Origin: Pseudofabraea citricarpa
Lineage: Eukaryota > Ascomycota > Leotiomycetes > Helotiales > Dermateaceae
Reading direction: 5' to 3'
DNA length: 64,000 bases
Assembly: GCA_029641185.1 (NCBI GenBank)
Contig: JAPWGK010000002.1
Coordinates: 1-64,000, forward strand
Positions 1-10,978 of this stretch are shown piece after piece. A program made the position numbers and the translations under genes. Every line of letters starts with the position of its first letter. Within the stretch, counting starts at the first letter, position 1. Under the pieces are notes generated by a model. That model ran no database searches and had not been told where the DNA came from. It worked only from the letters and a program-made list of their open reading frames with translations.

Positions 1-2623
1 CAGATTACGATTGAGGGACTGTTCACAAGTCAGCGCTATGGAAGACTTTTTGGCAATGGATAATACTCACCGGTCAGGAATCTGGCTTGTCATTCTACTT
101 GTCTTTGGGTCTGGTCGTCGCTTACTTGCAAGTCGATGCCTATAGATAGGAGCCTCATGTTCAAATGATGCAGCCGAGTGGCAATACAAGCAGTAGCATA
201 GATCATGGGAAGGAGGTGAAGACCTGGGAGACGCAAGACTAAAGACAGAGATACCCATCGCTTTGGAGCGCCAGTAAGTTGTGCTTACTCCCATCAGTTG
301 CTTATCTGACCACATTATTCTTGTTCCGCAATCACCACTTACTTGCATGCCTTAATTATTTTGAAAAATATGTACTGCAATGTATATTTCCTGTTACAGA
401 CAGAGGGAAACCGTTCCCCGATGTGGTCAAGGAAGCAGAATCTATGAATTCCAGGCCACCAGCTTAATTACACACATTTTTCTTCTTGGTTTGACATATT
501 AGAAGTTTTTGAAGGCCACCGATTTGCAGGATACACTAAGCCCATCTGCTGCTGCTGCTACTGATCTTACTAACGATCGCGAGTGCGAATTAGTCTTTTT
601 AAGTTATTCATCATTTTTATAATATCATTAAACCAAACCAACCAGAACTTGGACATAATATGCTGTCCGAGCTACTCTCGTCGCTATCAATGCCCCCGTG
701 CCTCACTGGTAGCAGAGACTGGTGGTTTCTCTAAGTTTCCGAGACGTCTCTACCGTGATTCTGTGTAGAAGTGCATAGAAAACCTAGTCTTAACAGCTTT
801 AACTTCGCCTTAATTTCTGATCTGATGTACGTGCCTCGAGATATCATCGTTTCATTGGCTGGAATGTCAAAAGATACAAGAGGACCTCAGTTGAAGTGTG
901 GCAATTTGCTGATGATTTATTTAGACTAATAGGAAATTCCTGTTCCCGACAACGGTATGGTCATAGCAATAAAAAATCCAATCAGATCTCTGCAGGATAA
1001 ATCATCACGGTCCTCCGATTCAGATACCTTGTTTTATTTCGCTTATACTGTTTTCCCCGATGACCCGGGAGTAGATTCACAATTCCATCTTACTTAACAC
1101 TCCGTGCCTCCAAGGTCAACTTATGGGCATCACTTAGTTTTTATTTATTTAACAACGAGACTACCATGGAAGCATGTCGAGGCGAGATCAATGTCATTTT
1201 TGCTTTGTAGATTTTATCTGAGTGTGATGATCCATAACTCAATCAGGGTTATCATTCGATAGTTTCACTGGGCTACTCGTATACTTCGGGCATAAGAGTT
1301 GATAGAGCTGTCTGCAAAGCCCGAGATGAAATGATAACAGTAGAGTCATCTTTCTAAGGAGTCGAGGTTACGAGTCAAAACAATTGCAGCTGGGCGAGTT
1401 GCCGAGAAGGAAGACATTGGGGATAAGCTCTTCTTGGCCGTGCATGATCACACATGGCCATATATCGGATGCTCAACAATACGCTATGTTTAATGCGGGT
1501 TTGGAGACCGGCTTAGCAATATCATGTAGATTGGAAAGATATCCACCCACTTTTGGAACCAAAAGGCAAGGCGTTACTATAGTAACTTTTTCCTTGATTC
1601 TTCCTTCCAACACGGTCGTTCTATGGCTCAATGTTGAAAGGTGATTTTTGGCAGGATTCCGTCTTGAGAACATGAACCATATTTCATAGTCCGTCACCCT
1701 GCGACAAAAGAATTTGTAGGTCGTGGAATCTACATCGACTGCACTCACAAGATCTCATTGCGGTCAAGGTACGCGATTAGCTCCAGCAGTTCTTCGAGGT
1801 GGCTGTCTTTGATAATTTTGCAGCGCCAGCGGCAGCGGCAGCAGCTGAGTAAAGGACCAGGGCGCGAATTGCTCCTTAGTCAGTCCATGTAGTCAATTTT
1901 GGCCACCACAGCATGTGGTACGGGTGAGAATATAAGAAGTTGAAGTATACTGGCACAGGAAGAGTTAAGTTGAGGTTATTCAGAACGGAGGAATCACATT
2001 CCCTGAGCTAACCCTGCCGTGGTATAGAGTAGTCAGAGATTTTTAATGAAGGGTATAATATTAAGGATGCCATTGACTTCTTTGGAATCCAGTTAAGCTG
2101 AAAGAACAAAGGTTATAGTTACAAGTTCAACTTGTGAATCTACTCTAATTCTTTATCCTTTGCTTCCAAAAACACTAGATTTCTCTTCAAATAAACATAG
2201 CGTCCAAGGTCAGCAGATGTTTGAGATTATGCTCAAATGACATGAAGATATATCCTTTTTCATTTGCAAAAGTACTTGATACTAACTAGGTAGATAGATA
2301 TTACACAGAGTAAAGCACCTCCTATCACCTCTTACGAATAATAGAATTAAAAAAGTTAAGAATTCATTCCTGAAGCCTCCTCATATAAATTTGCCTCTTG
2401 AACCTGCATTCATTTCAAGACCTGCTTTTACAAGAGGGCAAGGCAATCCTGCAACAGGAGCTTTGGCGAAGGTTCAAGAAAAGTGGATGCTTTCTCGGCA
2501 AGCATACCAAAGAACACCGGCTATCTCGCTACGGGGAAGCCATCCAAATCCGCACAAAAACTCACAGCCAAACCTGGCAGCGAAAAAAGTATATGCCACG
2601 AGGGCAAAAATGAAAGTTTGTAA
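1..2623. other. Gene-poor region, no supported gene
   Basis: I see no convincing coding region here. Open frames are short, lack recognisable domains and occur on both strands. The stretch 1380-1760 has overlapping open frames on both strands, but neither gives a recognisable protein. A short CAG/CGG-rich run lies near 1830-1850. Confidence 0.5.
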
Positions 2624-2695
2624 TGAGCTATGCAGGGGTCGAACCTACAATCTTCTGATTCGAAGTCAGACGCCTTGCCATTGGGCCAATAGCCC
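2624..2695 (-). tRNA. tRNA-Arg (UCG), copy 1
   Basis: On the minus strand this 72-nt stretch folds as a tRNA. The 7-bp acceptor stem is GGGCTAT/ATAGCTC with one G-T pair, the anticodon loop is CTTCGAA with anticodon TCG, and the T-arm contains GGTTCGACC. There is no intron. It reads arginine CGA codons. Two near-identical copies follow about 190-205 bp apart on the same strand, so it belongs to a small tandem array. Confidence 0.93.
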
Positions 2696-2811
2696 TATTT
2701 GTTAGAGATGAAGTGGTTATCAGAGTACATGTCTCGTGTGATGCGGCTCCACGTCCCATGCAAAAAAAATAAACCCAGTGCAGCAGCAGATGCCAAAAAG
2801 GAAGTTTGTTT

Positions 2812-2883
2812 TGAGCTATGCAGGGGTCGAACCTACAATCTTCTGATTCGAAGTCAGACGCCTTGCCATTGGGCCAATAGCCC
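2812..2883 (-). tRNA. tRNA-Arg (UCG), copy 2
   Basis: The 72-nt sequence is the same as the copy at 2624-2695, with anticodon TCG in loop CTTCGAA. The flanks differ, but a purine-rich stretch (aaaaaggaagtttg type) sits at the gene's 3' side in copies 1 and 2. This points to duplication of a unit a little larger than the tRNA itself. Confidence 0.93.
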
Positions 2884-3018
2884 GGTTTGTTGAAGAGGCA
2901 AGCGTTAAGTGGACACATGTACTGGCATGGCATGTGGCTGTGGAGCAAAAAAAGAAAAATTTCAAAAAAGATACACATACACACTGCTTCATGTGAATGC
3001 AAAAAGAGATATTCATTT

Positions 3019-3090
3019 TGAGCTATGCAGGGGTCGAACCTACAATCTTCTGATTCGAAGTCAGACGCCTTGCCATTGGGCCAATAGCCC
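3019..3090 (-). tRNA. tRNA-Arg (UCG), copy 3
   Basis: Third tandem copy, identical over the 72-nt mature region as far as I can read, anticodon TCG. Spacing to copy 2 is 207 bp between starts, against 188 bp between copies 1 and 2. Long open frames that run across all three copies are artefacts of this repeat. Confidence 0.93.
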
Positions 3091-3868
3091 GAATTTGTTG
3101 GAGTTACAAAGACTATGTGAGTATATGTACCATCCTCGGAGCCGTCCGAGATGCGGCTATCCACTAGTCCTTCTAGTTCCCGCACACTCGCATGTGATTT
3201 CTCGAGTCCAGCTTCTGTTTCTGCAGACATCCGATACAAATATAGCTTTACCGCTCTATCTTCAAGTATTACCTGGGGAAAACATGTACTTTCCAATTAG
3301 ATTTTGGTTAACTATCTGCGAAAGCACTCAATTTTTTCCCTTTCGCCTATGCTAATTCTTGATTATCCTTTATCTGAAGAAGCTTCGTTAATACGAATTT
3401 AAGTAACTATATACCTAGTAAATGCAAATGCATCTGAGAGCGTTCAAGAAGAGAAAGAAAAACCCTGCCGTCTTCTTTAAGCTGCTGCTATATATTAATA
3501 CTTTGAATAAACTCCATTAAGTCAAATAACACCCAACCTGACATGTTTCCTGGCCTTGATTCCCAAGTGTTGTAATCGTCAGAATGCAAGCGAATCCGAA
3601 CCTCGACGATTAAAACTGTAGCGAAATAAACGAAGAGTCTGGCCGACCACCGGCCTCAAGTCAGGTCACGTCAGGTCAAGCGGCCCATGACGTTCTGCTC
3701 TCTCGTCTCTCGTCTGTGATCTCGATTCTCGTGCCAGGGTTTCCTGCTCCTGCTTTGCGGCAGCTGACTCATGACGTACAGTGATTAGGACTCGGCTAAC
3801 AGCAGCAGCACACACAAATCTTTTGACCGTTCTTAAAGCAGAATAAGCATAACTGCTTCAACAAAAAC
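3091..3868. other. Spacer between tRNA genes
   Basis: No gene seen. Near 3655-3690 there is a short direct repeat of GTCAGGTCA-type motifs. Nothing else stands out. Confidence 0.5.
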
Positions 3869-3940
3869 GGCCTGCTGGCCCAATGGCAAGGCGCTTGACT
3901 ACGAATCAAGAGATTGCAGGTTCGATCCCTGCGTAGGTCA
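3869..3940 (+). tRNA. tRNA-Arg (ACG)
   Basis: The 72-nt sequence folds with acceptor stem GGCCTGC/GTAGGTC, anticodon stem CTTGA/TCAAG and loop CTACGAA, giving anticodon ACG (inosine-modified, reads CGU/CGC/CGA). The T-arm holds GGTTCGATC. D-arm and variable region closely resemble the three UCG copies upstream, so these are paralogous arginine tRNAs on opposite strands within 1.3 kb. A T-rich run follows. Confidence 0.93.
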
Positions 3941-4738
3941 CTTTACTTTTTGCATTTCTTCTCTTAAAACGTCTTTTTAATTTTTTCTCCTTCTCTTCCT
4001 ACCTTGGAGCTTAACCTTTTAGCCTTTTCTTTTGTTATCAGAAAGCGAATAAAAGAGTTTCACTTATCGCGTAAGCATAATTAATATTATTAAATATTTC
4101 AAGTTTCTTTTTATATCAAAATATTCTAAGCGATAAACCTCGATTTTTCATTTTCTAAAATTTCATTCTAAAAAGGATCAAGTTATATTTTATACTTAAC
4201 CCTTTTTCTTCTTAAATAAAGATCCTATATTATTAGGAGTCTTACAGGCTATCTAGGTACTATAAGGAGATATTTAGACGCAAAGAGGATTATCATAGCT
4301 GAAGATTCACTCTTGAGTCACTTATCAAAATTCTATGCAAATCTTATCACGAAATCTCAGAGTAATAAACGTGACAAAGGTATGATTGTGTATCGTCTCT
4401 TTCTTATATGCTGTATGTATATATATATATATATTTGGTAGAAGTCATAGTAAGCAGAAGAAGAAAAATGTCTAAGAGTTTCTTTCCCGTCACTCTATAT
4501 CATTCCTCATTTCATCTCTCATCCCTCAGAAAACAAAATAAATATCGCAAGAAAAATATGCATCGCATGTAATAAGGCTCCGTGCCAGCAAATAAAAAAT
4601 GCTCCTGCTCATGCCGTAAACGCCAGTTCCAAAAGCCCAGATAAAAACGCCCCAAGTCGAGAAGAGAGTATCATTAGTCAAAACGCCGGGGGAAAAAAAG
4701 AGTTCATGCTAATCATGTCGGAAAATTCATCACATCCA
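3941..4738. other. AT-rich intergenic region with an (AT)n run
   Basis: T-rich sequence follows the tRNA, then AT-rich sequence with an alternating TA/AT microsatellite near 4416-4434. The last part is presumably the 3' untranslated region of the minus-strand gene ending at 4739. Confidence 0.5.
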
Positions 4739-6340
4739 TTAAACCTCACCCCAACTACCCATCGCTCCTGTGCTGGCAATGATACTCGTGCCACCGCTGC
4801 CAATGCTACCACCAATGTCCCAATAATGCCTTGAAGAAGAACTTCGCTTTGCTGACACACTTGCACAGCTCGAGTTGCCACTATGACGACGCACACCCAA
4901 ACCTAGACCGATGCGACGATCCTGAGAGGTAGACGAGGGGCGACGAGATGAGACAAGAGGATGATGAGCTCGCACTCGAGCTGCGCGTGCTGCTGTATCG
5001 GATGTTGATGCTGTAGCTAGATGTGCTGTCCCTGATGTTTCGGCTTGGCGAGAGGGAGAAAAACGGCCTCGAAGGTAGCGGAATACCAATTTGATGTCCA
5101 AGTCTCGTTCCCATTCTTCGCGTGAGATTGTGGGAGAAGCGCGTGGCGTCTCATCAGAAGTATCTTCGATTGTATGTGATGAAGCTTGCATCGGGATTGG
5201 CAGAGTGGGTTGAAACTCGGGTATTGTTGGGGCGGAAGATGGATGACGTGCTGATTCAGGAATGGCTGGGAGGCCAGCATAAGGGATCGGTGTTTGCTGT
5301 GTGCGAATGTAGGTTGAAAATGCACCTGGATGATCTGAAATTTGATTCACAAGAACACCTAGTTCCGTTGCTATCCTCTCTAATAACCTTGCTTCCCAGC
5401 CTTCATCTTGAGTTGATAACTCGAAGGAACGCTTGGCAGGTGGAGTGGTTGAGAGGTCATCGTCTTCTGGTAATGCCTCGCCGAAGATGATGGATAAGAG
5501 ATGATCGTCGAATCCCATCAGGTCTCGGATGACCTTTCGTGTGATCTTGTTCCAAAGACTCTCGCCAGCGTCTTCCATTGTCCCTTGCCCATGAACTGAA
5601 GCTTCGACATTGCTGAAGGTCGCCACATCGTCCTGCTCGCGTGTACTTTCGTCCAACATGCTAACCCTCTCACTCGTCATGCTCTGCTTTCTCCTCCTCG
5701 TCTCCCTCTGAATCTCCTCTACCAAGACTCTACTCTGTTCCATCCTCCATGCTTCGATCCTCCTTGACTTCTCTTGTTCGCCTGCCAACTCCAGAGCACC
5801 GATTTCAAGACTCTCGCGTCTCCTCTTTATCCTCCTCGGGTTGTATCTTTCGAAAGCGTACAGATGTTCTTGCACATCATCGCCCATGGCCGTCTGATCA
5901 AGTCTGAAGGAGCCAAGTCCATCATGGGTTGGCAGCACTGGTCCTCGGCTACCACTACTCTCGCGTCGGTTATAGACACTGGGATCTGCTCTGAACTCAT
6001 GAAGATGACTGTCTAAACTGTCTAGCTCTTCGGTGCTCGCCCCCTCGTCTTCATCTTCGTCTTCTTCGTCCTCTGCCGCCTCTTCGTCGTAAGCGTCCGA
6101 TCTCGCTCTCGTATCTAAGCTTCCAAAATCACTCATGCGTGAGCGACCTGCGGTACATGTTCGACCTGTTGATGTTGTATTCGTCACTCCAGTGGTCGAC
6201 TCGGTGACGGGAGAGAAGAGGATCCATTCTTGTGATTCTTCGATGGCTGCTTCTGACTGCCGAGCGGGAATGGAGATGTGTTCTGGCGCAGTATAGGAGG
6301 CGCGCTGAGGAGCATGGTATGTCGGTTGGCGAAAGGCCAT
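4739..6340 (-). CDS. Uncharacterised acidic/Ser-rich protein, 533 aa
   Basis: A single uninterrupted frame of 533 codons. I do not recognise a catalytic domain. The N-terminus holds a Ser/Thr-rich patch (EWILFSPVTESTTG) and a SDFGSLDTRARSD-like motif, then an acidic run of Glu/Asp at about residues 86-110. A basic, helical charged segment (RRIKRRRESLEIG) lies near residue 170, with a possible coiled coil at about 185-220. The last 130 residues are Ser/Arg-rich and low in complexity, ending in a Gly-rich tail (GAMGSWGEV). The conserved-looking ends suggest a family shared across ascomycetes whose function is unknown to me. The ATG at 6340 is the first in the frame. No signal peptide or membrane segment is visible, so it is probably nuclear or cytosolic. 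Confidence 0.8.
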   Translation of the reverse strand: MAFRQPTYHAPQRASYTAPEHISIPARQSEAAIEESQEWILFSPVTESTTGVTNTTSTGRTCTAGRSRMSDFGSLDTRARSDAYDEEAAEDEEDEDEDEGASTEELDSLDSHLHEFRADPSVYNRRESSGSRGPVLPTHDGLGSFRLDQTAMGDDVQEHLYAFERYNPRRIKRRRESLEIGALELAGEQEKSRRIEAWRMEQSRVLVEEIQRETRRRKQSMTSERVSMLDESTREQDDVATFSNVEASVHGQGTMEDAGESLWNKITRKVIRDLMGFDDHLLSIIFGEALPEDDDLSTTPPAKRSFELSTQDEGWEARLLERIATELGVLVNQISDHPGAFSTYIRTQQTPIPYAGLPAIPESARHPSSAPTIPEFQPTLPIPMQASSHTIEDTSDETPRASPTISREEWERDLDIKLVFRYLRGRFSPSRQAETSGTAHLATASTSDTAARAARVRAHHPLVSSRRPSSTSQDRRIGLGLGVRRHSGNSSCASVSAKRSSSSRHYWDIGGSIGSGGTSIIASTGAMGSWGEV

Positions 6341-7757
6341 GATTGCGGAAAGGGAGAGAGAGAAAAGTAATAGGTTTGTCCACTATGGCTCGTGAGGATG
6401 ATGAGTGAGCGGGCTGAAGAGTGTATATATGTGTCTGGGATGCAAGGGTGGGTACAGATGTACATGCAGGTCGCGCGACCCAAATGTGAATCAGCCGTGC
6501 AGCAGATGAGCTTCCAATGCCGCTCGGTCTTGGATCGGGGAGTGATGACGACGGATTTGAGTCTTTGAGGCTCCGAGGCAGAAGAAGCGCGCAGGAGAGC
6601 GAAAAGTCTGAATAGAAAAATGGGAAAAATGGGCAGATTATTACAACCTTGTACCCTCCCCGAAGTTGTTTGACGCTCGCGCTCTCGCCCTCAATGAGTC
6701 GTGTTGGGAGCAGGAGGAGTGGTGGAAAGGCTTAGCCTGATGATGAAATCAACCGGTTACCGGCGTCGGGTGCTGGTGCTGGTGCTGATAAGTGGCCAAG
6801 CGAGCAGGCAAGCAAGCAAGCAAAGCCGCTGTAGCCACTGCAAACAAAGAAAGAAAGAAAGACCTTCGATTCAGCAGATCCCGATGTTCTTAGTAGTAGT
6901 GTAGAATTAGAAGTAGAAGTAAAGAGAAAAGTATTTGCTGACTGACATGGCTGCTTCTGGTGCTCACCACTTCTGTCTCCCCCCCCCTCCCCCTATCTGA
7001 TCGCATCATCTCTGCCTTATCCGCACCCCCTACATTGCACGATAAGCACCCGGGCGGCACTGCGCTGGGCGACAGGAATAGCCCCGTCAGAACTAGGAAG
7101 CTGCTTAAACACGAGAGCCAGCGGCGAGCTGACAGGTAGCCTCTGCATGCATACCAAGCACTCCCCATCAGCTACTCATACTAAGAAATGGCGTTATCCT
7201 CAACACCATCTGACATTTTATGGGAACGCAAACACAACTGTACCATGGGTCTATCTATTGTGAACATCCCAGTGACAGTGACCGTTGAAGTCTAGAGCAG
7301 TCAGTGTTGAAGTCCATACCCACCTAGGTACATAGTATTGTCTCTCGAGAAACATGTATTTTTGCTTGTACAGTGTACATTACCATCAAGGTACAACTCG
7401 GAGTATCTTTGTGAGAGTATACATCCCGGGACATCCCAAGGAATTCCGACTTAGAGTTAGATTTACCTTTTCTAGAATGAGTCTCAGATGTTCCACATAC
7501 AACACCAGAATCCCAAGCCTACCCACGCATTATAGAGTTCTCTAATTGCCATTCGGATGCACATCACAAGAGCCACAGAAGTCACAGCAGATCAGTTCAA
7601 AGCTGAAAGTCGTAACATTTTCCTTAAACACAATGGTCCGGAATACCTCGACACCATTTACGGTATCATCGTATCAACAGTCCAGCCACTGCATTGCAAA
7701 AGTACGCCCAGTAACAGCCCCAAACCCATTCCATTTCCATTCTTCCTCGACCGTCAT
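6341..7757. other. Intergenic: upstream region of the 533-aa gene, 3' side of RPL10
   Basis: No gene recognised. There is a short GCAA/GAAA-type microsatellite near 6805-6865 and a C-rich run near 6980-6993. The part next to 6340 is presumably promoter for the minus-strand gene. The part below 7757 would be the RPL10 3' untranslated region. Confidence 0.45.
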
Positions 7758-8723
7758 CTAAGCCTCACCAGCGAAAGCAGCGGGGAAACGCTTGATGTTT
7801 TGCTCGAGGTTACCCTTGTTGCGGAGGAATTGAACGTAGGCACCATCAACCAAGACCTTTCCACCAAGCTTCTTCTCCATGTACTCCTCACGGCGGAGAG
7901 GGGTGAAGCCCCAGTTCTTGGAAACGATGATCTTTTGGCGACCAGGGAACTTGTACTGGGAACGGCGGAGGGCCTCGAGAGCAGTGGCACGGTCTGGAGC
8001 GCTGGGTTAACTTTTGGTCTCGCCTCCTTCACAAGATGTACTTACGAGAATCACGAGTGCGGATGCTCAAGATGATCTGACCGATGTTGACACGGGCGAC
8101 GGATCCGTTGGGCTTTCCCCAAGCACCACGCATTCCAGTCTGCAGTCTATCGGCACCAGCGCAAGACAACATCTTGTTGATACGGACGACGTGGAAGGGA
8201 TGGGCGCGGACACGGAGATGGAAAGATTCCTTTCCAGCGGTCTTGACCATGTACCTGTAGATATACCATCAGTCTCTGCTCCTACGCTGCAAATTCCTCC
8301 TCCCGATGAAACCGGCAACCTTGAAATCGTGGGTAACTCACTTGTTGGCGCAAATACGGGCGGCCTCGAGAGCCTCGGAACTCAACTGTTCATACTCGTT
8401 GGAGACCAAGTGGATGCAGAGAGGGAACTCGTCGACGTTTGCCTTCTTGCGGCCAAGATCGAAGATGCGAATCTTGGGGTCGGGGACACCACGGTTGAAA
8501 CGAGACTTAGGGTACGGCTATGATGGAGATGTCAGCTGGTGATTCTCTATATCGGGTCCCTCCTCTCGCTGTTTTGGTCGATGCCATCTCGATCGCACAA
8601 AGAATTCGTTACAAATCTTGGTGACAACCGACAGGCAGCACTTCTCCAGCGTCGGCGCATTCAGGAAAGTCGACGAACCTTGTTTTTACAGTATCTGTAA
8701 CATCTTGCGGGACGGCGTGCCAT
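7758..8723 (-). CDS. RPL10: 60S ribosomal protein uL16 (L10)
   Basis: Four exons on the minus strand: 8723-8679, 8517-8342, 8254-8046 and 7993-7758, together 666 nt (221 aa, the usual fungal length). All three introns have GT-AG ends (161, 87 and 52 nt) and all phases join. The protein starts [20 protein letters not shown] and contains the family signatures [53 protein letters not shown] and [13 protein letters not shown]. uL16 is a late-joining large-subunit protein at the peptidyl-transferase/P-site region. In yeast its loading is coupled to release of export factors. The start is fixed by the conserved N-terminus. The first intron lies after codon 15, a 5' position common in ribosomal protein genes. 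Very certain. Confidence 0.97.
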
Positions 8724-10978
8724 CTTGAATGATTTCGAGATGGTTGTCGTGTGTGTGGTTGATTGAGGGAATTCGGAGGGAGGAATTCCAGCTTCTTGAA
8801 TCGGGGGCCCAAACTGGAGGATTTCAAAGCAACGGCGCTAAAAATTAGCCGAGTCCAGCACCCACAGGCAATTTTTCAGAATTGGGGCGGAGGCAACGTG
8901 CTAGAGGAGTTTCGGCGAAGAATCTGGAGGCAAAGAGGTGGTGAGAGTCACAAAACTTAGTTAGATTGGATTATTGCTCAGCACAGATGGCAAGACCTCA
9001 TGGTTTAGAGTCACATTTCTCAGGAGGAATCGTCATTGCGAAGTTGCTTCGGTCCCGAGGACGATGACTTCGGACATAATTCACCACATCACATCTCCGA
9101 ACCTGGGTTTCGAATCGAGAATTGCCCATATCATGGAATGAAGCATCATTCGCTGAAGAGGTAGAGCATCATGTCAAATGGCAAATGTGACATGCAGAAT
9201 GTATCACGTACTCCATCTTGGCCGTGGCGGGGCTTCTTCCCTTCCGCAACAGAACTCCTGGCTTACAATTAAGCAGTCTATCCGCCCAAGATGTCAGAAG
9301 CTCCAGCACTAAGTATAGCCATGATTTTGAGTAGTGGAAGAGGTATCCGCAAGCGTGCTGGGCTTGCGCCTGAGCCTGAGCTGGAATTGAATAAGTCCCT
9401 CCAAAGCCATAGAAGCATAGAAGACTGTATCACTGGGCGAATCCTCACAAACCTCCAAGCACTTTGTTCGTTCGTGATTGATGCATTTTGGAGTGATTAA
9501 GGAGAGGATGAGCTTACGTTGTTGCCGCTGCAGTGATGGACGTTGATCATCTGCTGTGTCACACTCCAAATCTCCAACTCGGACTTGCGGAGTGATACTG
9601 TAGGTGGTGCTGGCAATGATGGCGAGCTTGGCCTGGATTCGAGGGCTCCAAACTGGACGGACTACTTGTACTTATGCTCGTACTTGTATCTCTCAAGGTC
9701 AGTCACCACAGAGAGACCTGGAAATATTCTTGCGGTCAAGGCCAAGGCCAGCCATTTCTCTATTCCCTTTCCGGACTTCACGACCAGCTAAAGCCAGACT
9801 GGAGTTGCTGGTTGATGCTGTCAGCATTCTCCTCGGTCTGCTTGATTTCCTTGACGGTTGATGTATTTTGTCGTGTGCGAGGCTGTTCATAGACTTGGGT
9901 CTGGCTGTCGGGTTGTGTTGATTGCAGGGAGTTGCACATCATTCTTTCTTGGTGAGGTTTGAGATGACTTCAACTGTCAGTAGGTACGGAGTAGGTATCG
10001 ACAAGTCGGGGTCGGGCTCACGTGCCTGCTAACCGGATGAAGACAACCCGTGATCGAATCATGACCTGGCTCGGCGAGACGCAATCACGTGACACCAACG
10101 GTGAGGCTGAGGCTGAGGCGTTCGTTGGCTTCAGCGATTGCCATGTTCGCATCCGCATTGGCATCTGGCATCTGCATGCTTTATCCGTTGAGAGCTGTGT
10201 AGCTCGTTGCTGTGATCCAGGAACGAAAGCTACCTGACATGTCGCTCCCCAACGGCACGGCGGAAGATGGGACGATGCTGCTCCTGGTGCGTCAGAAAAA
10301 GCTTTCTGTGACTGTTTTGGGTATCAAGTTCAAGCATGCCCATGTCGCCGTGGTTAAAGTTGTTTCAATGTGCATGAGACGCGGAGATTTTCGCACTCTA
10401 TCGAGTCTATCGCGACTATCCACATTCTCCAGTCGTGTCCGTCAAGTCAGGCACGTCACGTACAGTACAGCACAACGTACTCTAATCGTAATCTGTATGA
10501 TGCTGATGCTGGTGGCCAAGGATCTTTACTACTCGCAGGTACCTTAAGTGCCCGTCGACGCGAACAGGCAATCTTAAGTCAATAATAACAATAGTCGCCC
10601 GCAAAATGCCTGCCTCCTTACTCCTCTCCTGAGTCCTGACCAGAACCACAGCAATCTCTGCACTTCCCAACTTGCACATCCCCTATCCCGTCCCCGTCTC
10701 CCTCCTATGCTCGTACCGTCTCAGCTTCATCTTCGCGGCTTACGAGATAATCACCTGCTTGCGATTTGCTCAACGTGAGGCGCAGCCGTTTTCTACCACG
10801 GCCACACCACACACCATTTATAGATCAGCCTCGCAGAGTTGACTACATCGGCAATTTGACTGGGCGACGACACCTTAACTTTTGGCGTTCCTGGACAACA
10901 CATAACAACAACAACAACCACCTCCCACCACCAACACCACCCACCTCCTATCCAACCCCCCACACATAATCATCCAAC
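8724..10978. other. Intergenic with unresolved small frames; leader of the coiled-coil gene
   Basis: This holds the RPL10 upstream region and, at the right, a CA-rich leader (about 10,890-10,978) of the next gene. Between about 9,300 and 9,960 on the minus strand there are splice-like signals and short open pieces. One reads KGIEKWLALALTARIFPG and ends in a stop after a Lys-rich tail near 9,660; another reads VKEIKQTEENADSINQQLQ near 9,800. I cannot assemble these into a recognisable protein, so they may be a small spliced gene or chance. Confidence 0.35.

Noticed and set aside
2628..3296. 222-codon minus-strand frame with an internal repeat
   Set aside because: It runs through the three tRNA-Arg(UCG) genes; the repeated peptide is the translated tRNA sequence.
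5122..6016. Plus-strand frames of 122 and 80 codons
   Set aside because: Antisense to the 533-aa gene.
7557..8542. Plus-strand frames of 172, 169 and 78 codons
   Set aside because: They are antisense to the RPL10 exons, whose protein is unmistakable.
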